Below are positions 9,107 to 16,815 of a stretch of 32,206 nt of DNA, one piece after another; position 1 is the first letter of the stretch; each line of letters opens with the position of its first letter. Position numbers and translations under genes: made by a program. The stretch covers positions 1 to 32,206 of the forward strand of contig CAMBPB010000035.1 in the NCBI GenBank assembly GCA_945869465.1, in the 5' to 3' direction. This DNA is from Prosthecobacter debontii (GTDB lineage Bacteria; Verrucomicrobiota; Verrucomicrobiia; Verrucomicrobiales; Akkermansiaceae). The notes under the pieces were generated by a model. That model saw nothing but the letters and a program-made list of their open reading frames with translations, did no database searches and was not told the origin of the DNA.

Positions 9107-9565
9107 GGCAGCATCGTGGGCAGTCAAAGGTTGCGTTGAAGCTGTGGCCTGTTCCTTGCGAGGATGAACGGCATGCAACGTTGTCAACGCGCCCGGGACA
9201 AACTTATCTCCCCGTCGTTTGCCATCGGCGTCTTTTCCTATAACACCAATGAGCAACGCCTCGATGTGAATCTGACCGGGAACGTCAGCCCGGTGTCCCG
9301 GATTTTCTCAATCTTCGGCGGAGGAGGAGGCACCACCCGCTGGCTCGCGCAGAGTCTTTCGTTCACGGACATCCAGGTGCCTTGGAAATCGATGTTCTAT
9401 CGAATCAGTCGGATGGATCCTTTGGATAAGTGTTGTCCTGCCATGCGTGATTCCTGAGAGACTCGCAACTTGAAATGTCCGCCGCGCTGGGTTTCGGATC
9501 GAATCAAGTTCCGAATCCAGGGCTTTCCAAAGGGGGCGCAGGGTGCGATCCTTTGCATTCATTTC
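9107..9565. other. Gap with one unrecognised open frame (9164-9457, +)
   Basis: This 459-bp interval contains an open frame of 97 codons on the plus strand starting at the ATG at 9164 (MNGMQRCQRARDKLISPSF...). It contains a glycine run and no domain I can name. Codon use is not clearly coding. It could be a small hypothetical gene or the remains of one. No hairpin with a T-tract is obvious after the beta-helix gene. Confidence 0.25.
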
Positions 9566-9883
9566 ATGCCCGAATTCACCGACATCGACCGCGAGGACTT
9601 CCGCAATCTGCTGCTCGAGATAGGGAAATCCCGAATGCCTTTTGGGAAATTCGGCATCAAGGCCTATCCGCCCGCCGGCGTGCCGATCATGGATCTGCCC
9701 GAAGAATATCTCGCTTGGTTCAAGCAGCGGGGATTTCCCAAAGGCCGGCTCGGCGAGCTCATGGCCGAGGTGTTCGAGATCAAGGCCGTCGGCATGGACT
9801 CGTTGTTCGATCCGCTGCGGCAGCCCCAAGGCGGGCGTTTCCGGCTTCAGCCGACCCGCCGCAAGTCGATAGATTTCGAGTGA
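9566..9883 (+). CDS. DUF3820 family protein
   Basis: A small cytosolic protein of 105 residues counted from the ATG at 9566 (MPEFTDIDREDF). The frame extends upstream to 9470, but the preceding residues do not look conserved. The core 'RMPFGKFGIKAYPPAGVPIMD', written here in pieces as RMPFGKF and LPEEYLAWF, then FPKGRLGELMAEVFEIKA and SLFDPLR, is the recognisable DUF3820 pattern. Members are found in many bacteria as stand-alone proteins or fused to nuclease-like domains. One Pseudomonas member is described as a putative quorum-sensing-regulated virulence factor, but the biochemical role is unknown. Its stop lies 10 bases from the convergent EamA gene. Confidence 0.8.
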   Translation: MPEFTDIDREDFRNLLLEIGKSRMPFGKFGIKAYPPAGVPIMDLPEEYLAWFKQRGFPKGRLGELMAEVFEIKAVGMDSLFDPLRQPQGGRFRLQPTRRKSIDFE

Positions 9884-9893
9884 GGGTTGACCG

Positions 9894-10850
9894 TCAGGGA
9901 AGGGGACCGCTTGGTGGCGAGTGAGGCGGGCGTTTCCACTGCATGAGGGCGTTCGCCGCGAGAATCAGCGAGCCGCCGCCGACCATCTGAACGGATACCG
10001 ATTCATTGTTGTAAGTGCCGCCAATCCACTGGCCCAGCATGACCGGGAGAAATAGAACATAGATCGCCGTGAAGACCGGTTCGGTGGTGTAAATCAATCC
10101 GGCTTCGGTTGCCGAGACCCGTGGCTGCCACACGTTCATGAGCACATACGCCCCCACCGAACAGAACAGGGCCAGGCTGGCGACGATAGCGAACGCGGGA
10201 ATGGAAGCGCCCGCCGTGATGCAGGACGTTAGTCCGGGTGCGGCCGCGGCGGTGATCGGGATGAAGAGTACCGCGATTCCCAGAAACATCACGAAACTAA
10301 CCGAGGTCCCGCGGTTGCCCTTGTAGCGTGGGTTTTCCAACGCCAGAATCTGGATACTGAAGAGCAGGGCGGCGCACAAGGTTTCGATTTCGCCGCGCCC
10401 CAGCCGCAGGTGGTCGGGCCGCAGCCCGGAGAGGATGGCCCCGCCGGCTAGCACCATCAGGGTCGCAAATACGACCCGCGCCGCAGGTTTCCGGCGCCGG
10501 CGCAGGCAGGCCCACAGCGGCAGGATCACACAATAAGCTTGTGTTAGAAACGCGGAGGTGGACGCCTCGGTGTGTGCGAGTCCGTCGGCTTGCAGCCACA
10601 TGCCGGTTCCGCCCCAGAACGCGATGACGAGACCCTGGCGGATTTCGTTGCGAGTCGGGCGCGTGCCGCCGATGACGAAAGGCAGGAGCATAATGGCACC
10701 CAGACCGAAGCGCGCGAACTGCAGCCACGAGGCAAGGAACAGACTCGAAACGCCGGGCATGCGGGCGGATTGTTCCAAATGCAGGGCTTTTACCATAGGA
10801 AAGCTCAAGCCCCACAGGGCGCAGGCGGCAACGAGGAAAATGACGGGCAT
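9894..10850 (-). CDS. EamA/DMT-family transporter
   Basis: A 318-residue integral membrane protein. I use the ATG at 10850 (MPVIFLVAACALWGLSFPMVKAL), which starts directly at the first transmembrane helix; the frame is open further back but with Arg/Pro-rich sequence unlike the family. About ten hydrophobic helices in two homologous halves are visible, and 'ALWGLSFPMVKAL' and 'EPVFTAIYVLFL' match the two EamA repeats. DMT-superfamily members export amino acids, nucleotides or metabolites, and the substrate cannot be read here. It is divergent from the 5'-nucleotidase-like gene with a 95-bp shared promoter region (10851-10945). Two adjacent genes for nucleoside-type metabolism would be consistent with export, but that is only inference. 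Confidence 0.88.
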   Translation of the reverse strand: MPVIFLVAACALWGLSFPMVKALHLEQSARMPGVSSLFLASWLQFARFGLGAIMLLPFVIGGTRPTRNEIRQGLVIAFWGGTGMWLQADGLAHTEASTSAFLTQAYCVILPLWACLRRRRKPAARVVFATLMVLAGGAILSGLRPDHLRLGRGEIETLCAALLFSIQILALENPRYKGNRGTSVSFVMFLGIAVLFIPITAAAAPGLTSCITAGASIPAFAIVASLALFCSVGAYVLMNVWQPRVSATEAGLIYTTEPVFTAIYVLFLPVMLGQWIGGTYNNESVSVQMVGGGSLILAANALMQWKRPPHSPPSGPLP

Positions 10851-10945
10851 GGTGCGGCCGGAACCATGGGTAGAATCACTCGGTCCCGGCAAGCCGCGAA
10901 ATACCCCGGCTTGCCTTTGCCGCTGGGAACGGCAGGTTAAGGGGC

Positions 10946-12475
10946 GTGAATGGGACTCAAACAAAACGCCGGTTTCTGGCTGGAACCAGCACTTGGCTGG
11001 GAGCGTCGGCTTTGGGACTAGGCGTCGGCGAGGAAAAAACCCGGACGATCTCCATCTTTCACACCACCGATCTCCACGGGCACATCGTGCCGACGCAAAC
11101 TTATGGCGGACTGGCCAACCTCGGCGGGTTGGCGCGTTGCGCCTCATGCATCCGGCAATGGCGGAGGGAATCCCCGCACTCGCTGCTAGTCGATATCGGG
11201 GATGTCTATCAGGGCACGGCGGAGAGCCTGACCGACGGCGGCAACCTGATGATCGGATTGTTCAACCGGCTCGGCTACGACGCGTGGACGCTTGGAAACC
11301 ATGACTTCGATTGGGGGCCCGAGGTTCTCGAAAAAAATCTAGCACTCTCAAAGTCGCCGGTGCTCACCGGGAATCTCCGTGTCGATGGAAAACCGACCGG
11401 TGCGCTCGGCGGCGCTTGGAAAGCCGTCCTGCCATGGACCATGAAGCAAGTCGGCGGTTTCCAAATCGCCTTGATCGGGCTGGTGACGCCGGGGCTGCCT
11501 TACTGGCTGGCGAAGGAAACGTTAGGGGGCGTGAGCGTGGAACATCCGCTGGCCTCCCTCAAACGCTCGATCGCCGAAGCCCGCTCTGCTAGGGCGGATG
11601 CCATCGTCGTGATGGGCCACATGGGGTGGCGCAACGAGGATGATTTTGCAAATCCCGTCCGTGAAACGCTCAGGCAGGCCGCGGGGGCGGACGTTCTGCT
11701 CGCGGGGCACACCCATCAGGACCAGCCCTCGTGGCAGTCGGGCGGGGTGCTGTGTTCACAGGCCGGTTACTACGGCATCCATTGCGGGAGGGTTGATCTA
11801 ACATTCGACCTGGAAACACGCGGACTTATCGGCCGCAAGGCCCTGACGTTGCTCATGGACCAACGGTTCGAACTCGATCCCGCAGTGATGGAAATGGCCG
11901 CGCCGAACCTGAAGACCGCGGCGGAACAACTGTCGCGCAAGCTTGGCACGGTCACTGGGATCATCAAGGGGACAGGTGGAAACAATCCGCTGGCCCGGTT
12001 GTTCTGCGAGTGCTTCGCGGAGGCCCTCAAGCGCAACCAGACACCGGTGGACGGGGTTTTCCACGGCACCTTCGGCAGCGGAGACCTACCGGTTGGGGAG
12101 ATCACGGTGGCGGATTGCTGGAGGATGATCCCTTATGAAAACCTGCTAGTCACTGCCGAGGTGAACGCGGAAGAGCTTGTTGAAATCGTCAGGGAAGAGC
12201 GGCGTGTCCAGAAATCCGATCGAATCCTCTGGCCTTTCGAATTAAAACTCGATCGCGGCGGCAATGTTGTTCTCTTCGAACGCCAGGGCAAACCGGTCGG
12301 CGCTGCAACCCGGTTCACCATCGCCTTCAACAGTTACGACGTTCAATCCGGCGGACAAGCGTTGATGCGTCTGATGGAAATCACTTCAAACCCGTCCGCC
12401 AAACGCATCATCACCCGCATCGACACCCGCGGTGCACTGATCGACGGCGTCCTCAAGCGCGGCGAAATCCCGTGA
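10946..12475 (+). CDS. Tat-exported 5'-nucleotidase / metallophosphatase (UshA-like)
   Basis: A 509-residue bifunctional-type phosphohydrolase predicted to act outside the cytoplasm on nucleotides or related phosphoesters. The start is a GTG at 10946 with aagggg just upstream. The N-terminus TKRRFLAGTSTWLGASALGLG is a twin-arginine signal (R8-R9). The metallophosphatase domain shows all usual metal ligands: D42-x-H44 in TTDLHGH, D86 in DIGDVYQGT, G117-N-H-D120, a later HMGWRNEDD, and GHTHQ. The C-terminal 5'-nucleotidase substrate-binding domain spans roughly 310-475 (LGTVTGIIKG, NNPLARLFCECF, GDLPVGEITVADCWRMIPYEN, FNSYDVQSGGQ). Tat rather than Sec export suggests folding and metal loading before transport. 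It lies 52 bases upstream of creB, and the cre-box array is between them. Confidence 0.9.
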   Translation: MNGTQTKRRFLAGTSTWLGASALGLGVGEEKTRTISIFHTTDLHGHIVPTQTYGGLANLGGLARCASCIRQWRRESPHSLLVDIGDVYQGTAESLTDGGNLMIGLFNRLGYDAWTLGNHDFDWGPEVLEKNLALSKSPVLTGNLRVDGKPTGALGGAWKAVLPWTMKQVGGFQIALIGLVTPGLPYWLAKETLGGVSVEHPLASLKRSIAEARSARADAIVVMGHMGWRNEDDFANPVRETLRQAAGADVLLAGHTHQDQPSWQSGGVLCSQAGYYGIHCGRVDLTFDLETRGLIGRKALTLLMDQRFELDPAVMEMAAPNLKTAAEQLSRKLGTVTGIIKGTGGNNPLARLFCECFAEALKRNQTPVDGVFHGTFGSGDLPVGEITVADCWRMIPYENLLVTAEVNAEELVEIVREERRVQKSDRILWPFELKLDRGGNVVLFERQGKPVGAATRFTIAFNSYDVQSGGQALMRLMEITSNPSAKRIITRIDTRGALIDGVLKRGEIP

Positions 12476-12478
12476 GAT

Positions 12479-12505
12479 TTCACGTTTTCTTCATTGGCAT
12501 TTCAC
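12479..12505 (+). promoter_or_regulatory. Three-part cre-box (CreB binding site) upstream of creB
   Basis: Reading TTCAC (12479-12483), six bases, TTCAT (12490-12494), six bases, TTCAC (12501-12505). The starts are exactly 11 bp apart. In E. coli the CreB site is the direct repeat TTCAC-N6-TTCAC, so both sequence and helical spacing match, with a third element added. It lies in the 52-bp gap before the creB start at 12528, a position suited to autoregulation. Seen directly: the repeats and spacing. Inferred: binding by the adjacent CreB. Confidence 0.65.
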
Positions 12506-12527
12506 GGGGACCCGTTCAAATCCCGGC

Positions 12528-13226
12528 ATGCCCCGCGTCCTACTGGTTGAAGATGAACCGGCCATAGCCGACACCTTGGTCTATGCCCTTGAGACCGAGT
12601 GTTTCACCGTCACCCATGCGGTGACGGGAGCGGATGCCCTCGCCGCGGCGTCCCGCGAGCCCCATGATTTTGCGATCCTCGATATCGGTCTGCCGGACAT
12701 GACCGGTCTCGACGTTTGCCGCCGCCTGCGTGAAACCTCGGCGATCCCGGTGTTGTTTCTCACCGCCCGTGACGGTGAGGTGGACCGCATCCTGGGCTTG
12801 GAACTCGGCGGCGACGACTACGTGACGAAACCGTTTTCCCCGCGTGAAATCGTCGCCCGCGTCCGAGCCATCCTGCGGCGCTCGGGAAATGGCGGCGCGC
12901 CGCCGAACATCACCCCGGCGCTGGACTCCGCCGCCGGGCTGCACCATGACAAGTCGGCGATGCGCATCCACTTCGCCGGAACCACGCTCGATCTAACAGC
13001 CCATGAATACAAGCTCCTGCTTGTGCTGATGGAGAAACCCGGACGGGTTTTCACGCGCGACCAGTTACTCGACCACGCCTGGCAGGATCCCGGCGCGGTG
13101 ACGGACCGCACGGTGGACGCGCACATCAAGTCGATCCGCGCCAAGCTCCGCGCCGCCTGCGGCGGAGCGGAAAACCTCATTGAAACCCGCCGCGGTCTCG
13201 GCTATTCGCTGGCACCCGGACTGTGA
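12528..13226 (+). CDS. creB: CreB-type response regulator (OmpR/PhoB family)
   Basis: Cytoplasmic transcription regulator of 232 residues, phosphorylated by the partner kinase encoded next door. The receiver domain (1-120) has the acidic pair E8/D9, phosphoacceptor D52 in LDIGLPDMTG, T79 in FLTARDGE and K101 in VTKPFSPRE. After a Pro/Ala-rich linker comes a winged-helix DNA-binding domain (about 142-230) with HEYKLLLVLMEKPGRVFTRDQLL and RTVDAHIKSIRAKLR, ending RRGLGYSL. I assign CreB rather than a generic OmpR member for three reasons: overall similarity to CreB, the CreC-type kinase 9 bp downstream, and the TTCAC direct repeats just upstream. In enterobacteria CreBC responds to growth conditions and controls fermentation, DNA-repair and resistance genes. 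The regulon here is unknown, and no creD follows. Confidence 0.85.
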   Translation: MPRVLLVEDEPAIADTLVYALETECFTVTHAVTGADALAAASREPHDFAILDIGLPDMTGLDVCRRLRETSAIPVLFLTARDGEVDRILGLELGGDDYVTKPFSPREIVARVRAILRRSGNGGAPPNITPALDSAAGLHHDKSAMRIHFAGTTLDLTAHEYKLLLVLMEKPGRVFTRDQLLDHAWQDPGAVTDRTVDAHIKSIRAKLRAACGGAENLIETRRGLGYSLAPGL

Positions 13227-13235
13227 TCTTATCCC

Positions 13236-14726
13236 ATGCGTTTCACCCGGGTCACCTTGTTTTTCATCGCGTTCATCATCACGCTCGGCTTCTATCAGCT
13301 CGCGCGGCATTTCCTCGCGGAGGTGGAGCCGCAGACCTTCCAGGCCACCGAGGAGATGATGGTGGACACCGCCAACCTGCTCGCGGAACTGGTGGCCAAG
13401 GACATGGCCAAGACCGACATGGCCAAGACCGACATGGCCAAGACCGACGCCAAGACCGACGCCAAGACCGACGCCAAGACCGAGGAGCTGCGCCAGGCAT
13501 TCGACAAGGCCCATGCGCGCCGGTTCGATTCGCGCATCTTCGACCACATGAAACACCAGGTCGGCATCAACGCCTATCTAACCGATTGCAGGGGCGTCGT
13601 AATCTTCGATTCGGACGGGGGCAGGCGGGAAGGGCAGAACCTCTCGCTGAGACGTGACGTCTCGCTCACGCTGTCCGGGCGCTACGGAGCGCGCAGCAGC
13701 CGTGAAAATCCGGACGATTCCTCCACCTCGGTCCTCTATGTGGCGGCCCCCGTCGGCGACCCGGAAAATCCTGCCGGAGTTCTAACTGTATATAAGCCGC
13801 AACGCGACGTGATGCCGCTGGTACGCCAGCGGCGGCGCATCATCTACATGGCCTGCGGCCTGATCGGCAGCGGCATTCTATTCCTGATAGGCGCGGTGTT
13901 CCTGTGGTTGTTTCACCCGCTCGGCAAGATCACCGAATACGCGCGGGCGATCGAACGCGGCGAACGACCCGCAAAACCCAAAATCGGGATCGGTCGCGAA
14001 GTCAACACTCTGGCGCACGCGCTCGATTCGATGCGCGACGTGCTGGAGGGGCGCGGCTACGTCGAGCGCTACATCCAGACGCTTACCCATGAGATGAAGA
14101 GTCCGCTGGCGGCCATCCGGGGCGCGGCGGAGTTGCTCAGCGAGGACATGCCCGTGGAGACAAGAAAACGCTTCCTTGAAAACATCCTCGCCGAAACCTC
14201 GCGCAGCGACCGCCTGATCAACCGGTTGCTGGAACTCTCGGTCATCGAAAGTCGCGCCCGTCTTGATGAGCCCGCCGACATCGACTTCCGCGTGATCGTC
14301 GCCCGCGCCATCGACCAAGCCCGGCCGCTCGCCGAAATCGCGGGCGTTGATCTGGTGAAGGACGAACTGGCGTCGCCCCTGCCGATCCGCGGCGATGCAT
14401 TCATCCTTCGCGCAGCGGTGACAAATCTGTTGGAAAACGCGATTGATTTCTCCCCCCGCGGCGATTCAGTTCACATCACTCTTTGCGCGAATGAGGGTAG
14501 AGTGGAACTCGCCATCCGCGACCACGGTGCCGGTATCCCGGATTACGCCCGGGATAAAGTGTTCGAGCGTTTTTATTCCCTGCGCCACCCCGGTTCCGGC
14601 CGTAAAGGCACCGGTCTTGGTCTAACACTCGTGCGCGAGGCCGCGGAACTCCACCTCGGATCCATCACCCTCGAGCCGGCCGAGGGCGCCGGAACCATCG
14701 CCAAGCTGGTTCTGCCACTTGCTTGA
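13236..14726 (+). CDS. creC: CreC-type sensor histidine kinase
   Basis: An inner-membrane sensor kinase of 496 residues, partner of the CreB-type regulator whose gene ends 9 bases earlier. TM1 is at about 8-24. A periplasmic CreC-like sensor domain (about 25-198) contains 'HARRFDSRIFDHMKHQVGINAYLTD' split around a conserved 'GVVIFDSDGG'. TM2 is at about 200-224 (IIYMACGLIGSGILFLIGAVFL), followed by a HAMP-like linker. The dimerisation/phosphorylation motif is LTHEMKSPLAAIRG with H285. The ATPase domain has the N box (LLENAIDFS), G1 (RDHGAGI), F box (FERFYSL) and G2 (GTGLGLTLV). Unusually, the start of the sensor domain carries six short Lys-Thr-Asp tandem repeats at residues 56-82. These add positively and negatively charged residues where a plain helix leaving the membrane is expected. 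Confidence 0.88.
   Translation: MRFTRVTLFFIAFIITLGFYQLARHFLAEVEPQTFQATEEMMVDTANLLAELVAKDMAKTDMAKTDMAKTDAKTDAKTDAKTEELRQAFDKAHARRFDSRIFDHMKHQVGINAYLTDCRGVVIFDSDGGRREGQNLSLRRDVSLTLSGRYGARSSRENPDDSSTSVLYVAAPVGDPENPAGVLTVYKPQRDVMPLVRQRRRIIYMACGLIGSGILFLIGAVFLWLFHPLGKITEYARAIERGERPAKPKIGIGREVNTLAHALDSMRDVLEGRGYVERYIQTLTHEMKSPLAAIRGAAELLSEDMPVETRKRFLENILAETSRSDRLINRLLELSVIESRARLDEPADIDFRVIVARAIDQARPLAEIAGVDLVKDELASPLPIRGDAFILRAAVTNLLENAIDFSPRGDSVHITLCANEGRVELAIRDHGAGIPDYARDKVFERFYSLRHPGSGRKGTGLGLTLVREAAELHLGSITLEPAEGAGTIAKLVLPLA
13401..13481 (+). repeat. In-frame tandem repeat inside creC: 3 x 15 bp then 3 x 12 bp
   Basis: Three identical copies of gacatggccaagacc (13401-13445) are followed by three identical copies of gacgccaagacc (13446-13481). 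They encode three DMAKT units and three DAKT units. The shorter unit equals the longer one without its ATG. Both units are multiples of three, so gain or loss of copies keeps the kinase in frame. Confidence 0.97.
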
Positions 14727-14758
14727 GGCGCGTGAGACCATAACAAGCTGCTGGCAGG

Positions 14759-14784
14759 CCGGATATGGAGGATTTTCCATCCGG
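14759..14784 (+). terminator. Possible terminator hairpin after creC
   Basis: An imperfect stem pairs ccgg-atatgga (14759-14769) with tccat-ccgg (14776-14784) around a ggattt loop, 33 bases after the creC stop. No run of T follows, so intrinsic termination is uncertain. Confidence 0.3.
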
Positions 14785-14846
14785 CGCGGCGGAGACACGG
14801 ATCTTCCCCGAAATTTCACGCAACCTTAGACGGAGTTTTTGTCGGC

Positions 14847-15186
14847 CTAGGCGCGGACTTTTTTCAACATGCCGTCCCACTCGGAGAAGATGATGACTTT
14901 GACATCGGGATCGGATAGGCACTCGTTGAGAACCCGGGCAGGTGCTGGAGAAATCGCGTCCGGCGAGGTCGCGGATTTTAACCTAATAGATCATGCTGCT
15001 GGGGGACTGGACGCGGAGGATGGAGAAAACGGGGTGTGCCGGATCGAGGTTCTTGATTGCGTGTTTTTCATCGCTGGCGCGTTGGACGCGGCGGTGGATC
15101 TCGTCCTGGTCGGTGGTGCGCCAGTCGCTGGCGGGCGGCTGGGGGATCGTGTTGGGTTTCTTCTTTTTGGACTTTTTCGCGGGCAT
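14847..15186 (-). pseudogene. SNF2-family helicase remnant with internal deletion
   Basis: From the ATG at 15186 the minus strand encodes MPAKKSKKKKPNTIPQPPAS, then DEIHRRVQRASDEKHAIKNL, DPAHPVFSILRVQSPSSMIY, a TAG stop (14983-14985), and in the same frame VKIRDLAGRDFSSTCPG. From memory this matches the N-terminus and SWIM-like 'CTCPD' start of bacterial SNF2/RapA-like helicases. Right after CPG the sequence jumps, in another frame, to RVLNECLSDPDVKVIIFSEW, DGMLKKVRA and a stop at 14847-14849. That looks like helicase lobe 2 of the same family ('DxKVVVFSQWxxML'). The roughly 600-900 residues in between are missing, so a large internal deletion joined the two ends. It lies at the downstream end of the minus-strand acyltransferase/rnhA cluster. 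Confidence 0.6.
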
Positions 15187-15288
15187 GACTGGTAGGGGAA
15201 TGGTCCGGCGAAATTCCAGACTACGACCGGAGTTCTGCGCACCTACCGGGGCGCATCAATGCAAAAGCCGGCAACAATCGCCTCCAGT

Positions 15289-16284
15289 TCACGTTTCATT
15301 GCGCCTCTCGGCGGACGCCACGCGGGTCAGCAGCGGTTCGAATACAAACCACTGGTGCCAATGGAGTTTTGCCGTCTCAAAAACCGCCGCGGCCCAGATT
15401 TCTGCCGCCTCCGCCTCGTTGCCGCGCCGACGTTGCGGAAGTTGGATCGGCGGGTGGACGGTCACCCGGTAGCGCCGCCATCCCTCGCGGGTGATGAAGA
15501 GCGGGAAACACGGCGCGTGAGTGGCGCGTGCCAGGAACAACGGGCCTTTCGGGAGCCGCATCCGGAGGCCTGGTTCCACTTCCACCTCCATCGGCGAGAC
15601 ATCGAACATCACCCGGTCACCCTGCACGGCCACAATGTGCCCTTCGCCTAGCAGACGAGCCAGCTCGATTCCTAACATGTTTCCGTCCCGGTTGCAGAGC
15701 GAACGGAAATTCGGATATAACTGCTCTTTTCGTCGCAATTCCAGCTCTCTCAGCCGCTGGGTTGCCGCTTCCCGTTCGGGAGCCCGCACGGTGTATAGCG
15801 TGCGATTGAAGCGTGAGGCAAACATTGGCGCGGCAAGGTCGTAGTTCCCCATGTGGGCGGTTAGAATGATGCAGCCGTCCTTGCGATTTGCCAGATTTTC
15901 CATGTGCTCCAAACCCTCGACCCGCCAATCGACCTCGCCGGTTCCCGTATCGCAGCGTTGCGCGTCCACTAGGGTCACCGAAAAATTCCAGAACACTCGC
16001 CACGCCCCCCAACACCCGCGGACCGGCCCCCAATTCGGATGCATCGCCCGGAGATTCCCCGAAACCGAGCGTCGCTGGGCTGTGGCGATCAGGAAGAACA
16101 GCAGGGTCCATCCGGCGATGAGGAACGGTTCCAGAAACCACGGGACCACCTGCAGCGCGCGCGTCATCAAGCGGGCCGGCACATCGCCGAACACTCCCAG
16201 CCGTCCTGCCCACCGTGATGTTTGCGCGTCAGCCACCGGCCCAGCAAACCCGTCGGCGGGACGACACGCAAGCCTGCGACCCAC
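15289..16284 (-). CDS. LpxL/HtrB-like lysophospholipid (lipid A) acyltransferase
   Basis: Predicted inner-membrane acyltransferase of the LPLAT superfamily, probably transferring a fatty acyl chain to a lipid A precursor or a related glycolipid. The GTG at 16284 immediately follows the rnhA stop; a second in-frame GTG at 16236 (VADAQTSRWAG) is an equally credible start. Near the N-terminus is a hydrophobic membrane segment (PFLIAGWTLLFFLIATA). The catalytic H-x4-D motif is H144-MGNY-D149 in ILTAHMGNYDLA. It is followed by RLLGEGHIVAVQGDR and a 'PKGPLFLARATHAPCFPLFI' block typical of LpxL-like enzymes. Length (331 or 315) suits the family. The operon order hydrolase, rnhA, acyltransferase with abutting ends suggests co-transcription. 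Confidence 0.82.
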   Translation of the reverse strand: MGRRLACRPADGFAGPVADAQTSRWAGRLGVFGDVPARLMTRALQVVPWFLEPFLIAGWTLLFFLIATAQRRSVSGNLRAMHPNWGPVRGCWGAWRVFWNFSVTLVDAQRCDTGTGEVDWRVEGLEHMENLANRKDGCIILTAHMGNYDLAAPMFASRFNRTLYTVRAPEREAATQRLRELELRRKEQLYPNFRSLCNRDGNMLGIELARLLGEGHIVAVQGDRVMFDVSPMEVEVEPGLRMRLPKGPLFLARATHAPCFPLFITREGWRRYRVTVHPPIQLPQRRRGNEAEAAEIWAAAVFETAKLHWHQWFVFEPLLTRVASAERRNET

Positions 16285-16758
16285 CTAAGCGCGGCTGGTC
16301 TCGAATCCGGCGTCCGCCAACAGGCCTTTTGCCGCTACCGCGAGGTTTGCCAACTCGTCGCAACGTTCGTTTTCCGCATGTCCGGCGTGGCCCTTCACCC
16401 ACAGCCAGCGGATTTTGTGCGGCGCCATCACCACCAGCAGAAGCTGCCAGAGATCCTGGTTTTTCACCGGCTTTTTGTCGGAGGTCAGCCAACCCCGGCG
16501 TTTCCACCCGTCCAGCCACTTCTCGGCGATGGCCTGCACCAGATATTTTGAATCCGAGTGCAGCTCGACTTCGCAGGGTTCGGACAAACACTCGAGTGCG
16601 GCGATGGCCCCGAGCAATTCCATCCGGTTGTTGGTGGTCAGCCGGTAGCCCGCCGAGAGTTCCTTGCGATAGCTGTCGCAGACCAGCACCGCACCATAGG
16701 CTCCGGGCCCGGGGTTGCCCTTGCAGGCCCCGTCGGTGTGGATGATCACGCGCTTCAC
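16285..16758 (-). CDS. rnhA: Ribonuclease HI
   Basis: Endonuclease that cleaves the RNA strand of RNA-DNA hybrids in the cytoplasm, removing primers and R-loops. I chose the GTG at 16758 ([19 protein letters not shown]), which gives 157 residues, close to the 155 of E. coli. The open frame extends to a TTG at 16800, but that adds an unconserved stretch. All catalytic residues are in place: D9 (HTDGAC), E47 (NNRMELLGA), D69 (HSDSKYL), H124 (VKGHAGH) and D134 (ERCDELAN), almost the E. coli numbering. The basic handle region ([12 protein letters not shown]) is present. Its stop codon abuts the acyltransferase start. Confidence 0.95.
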   Translation of the reverse strand: MKRVIIHTDGACKGNPGPGAYGAVLVCDSYRKELSAGYRLTTNNRMELLGAIAALECLSEPCEVELHSDSKYLVQAIAEKWLDGWKRRGWLTSDKKPVKNQDLWQLLLVVMAPHKIRWLWVKGHAGHAENERCDELANLAVAAKGLLADAGFETSRA

Positions 16759-16815
16759 GGGCGGGAGATTGCTGCGGTCCGGTTCGTCCTGACAAGTCAA
16801 TCCGCCGGCAGTCGA

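Noticed and set aside
10950..11030. ATG at 10950 as start of the nucleotidase
   Set aside because: It is in a different frame that stops soon after; the GTG at 10946 gives the twin-arginine signal.
13065..13556. Antisense frame with GLGVGLGVGLGH-type repeats
   Set aside because: It is only the reverse reading of the creC tandem repeat.
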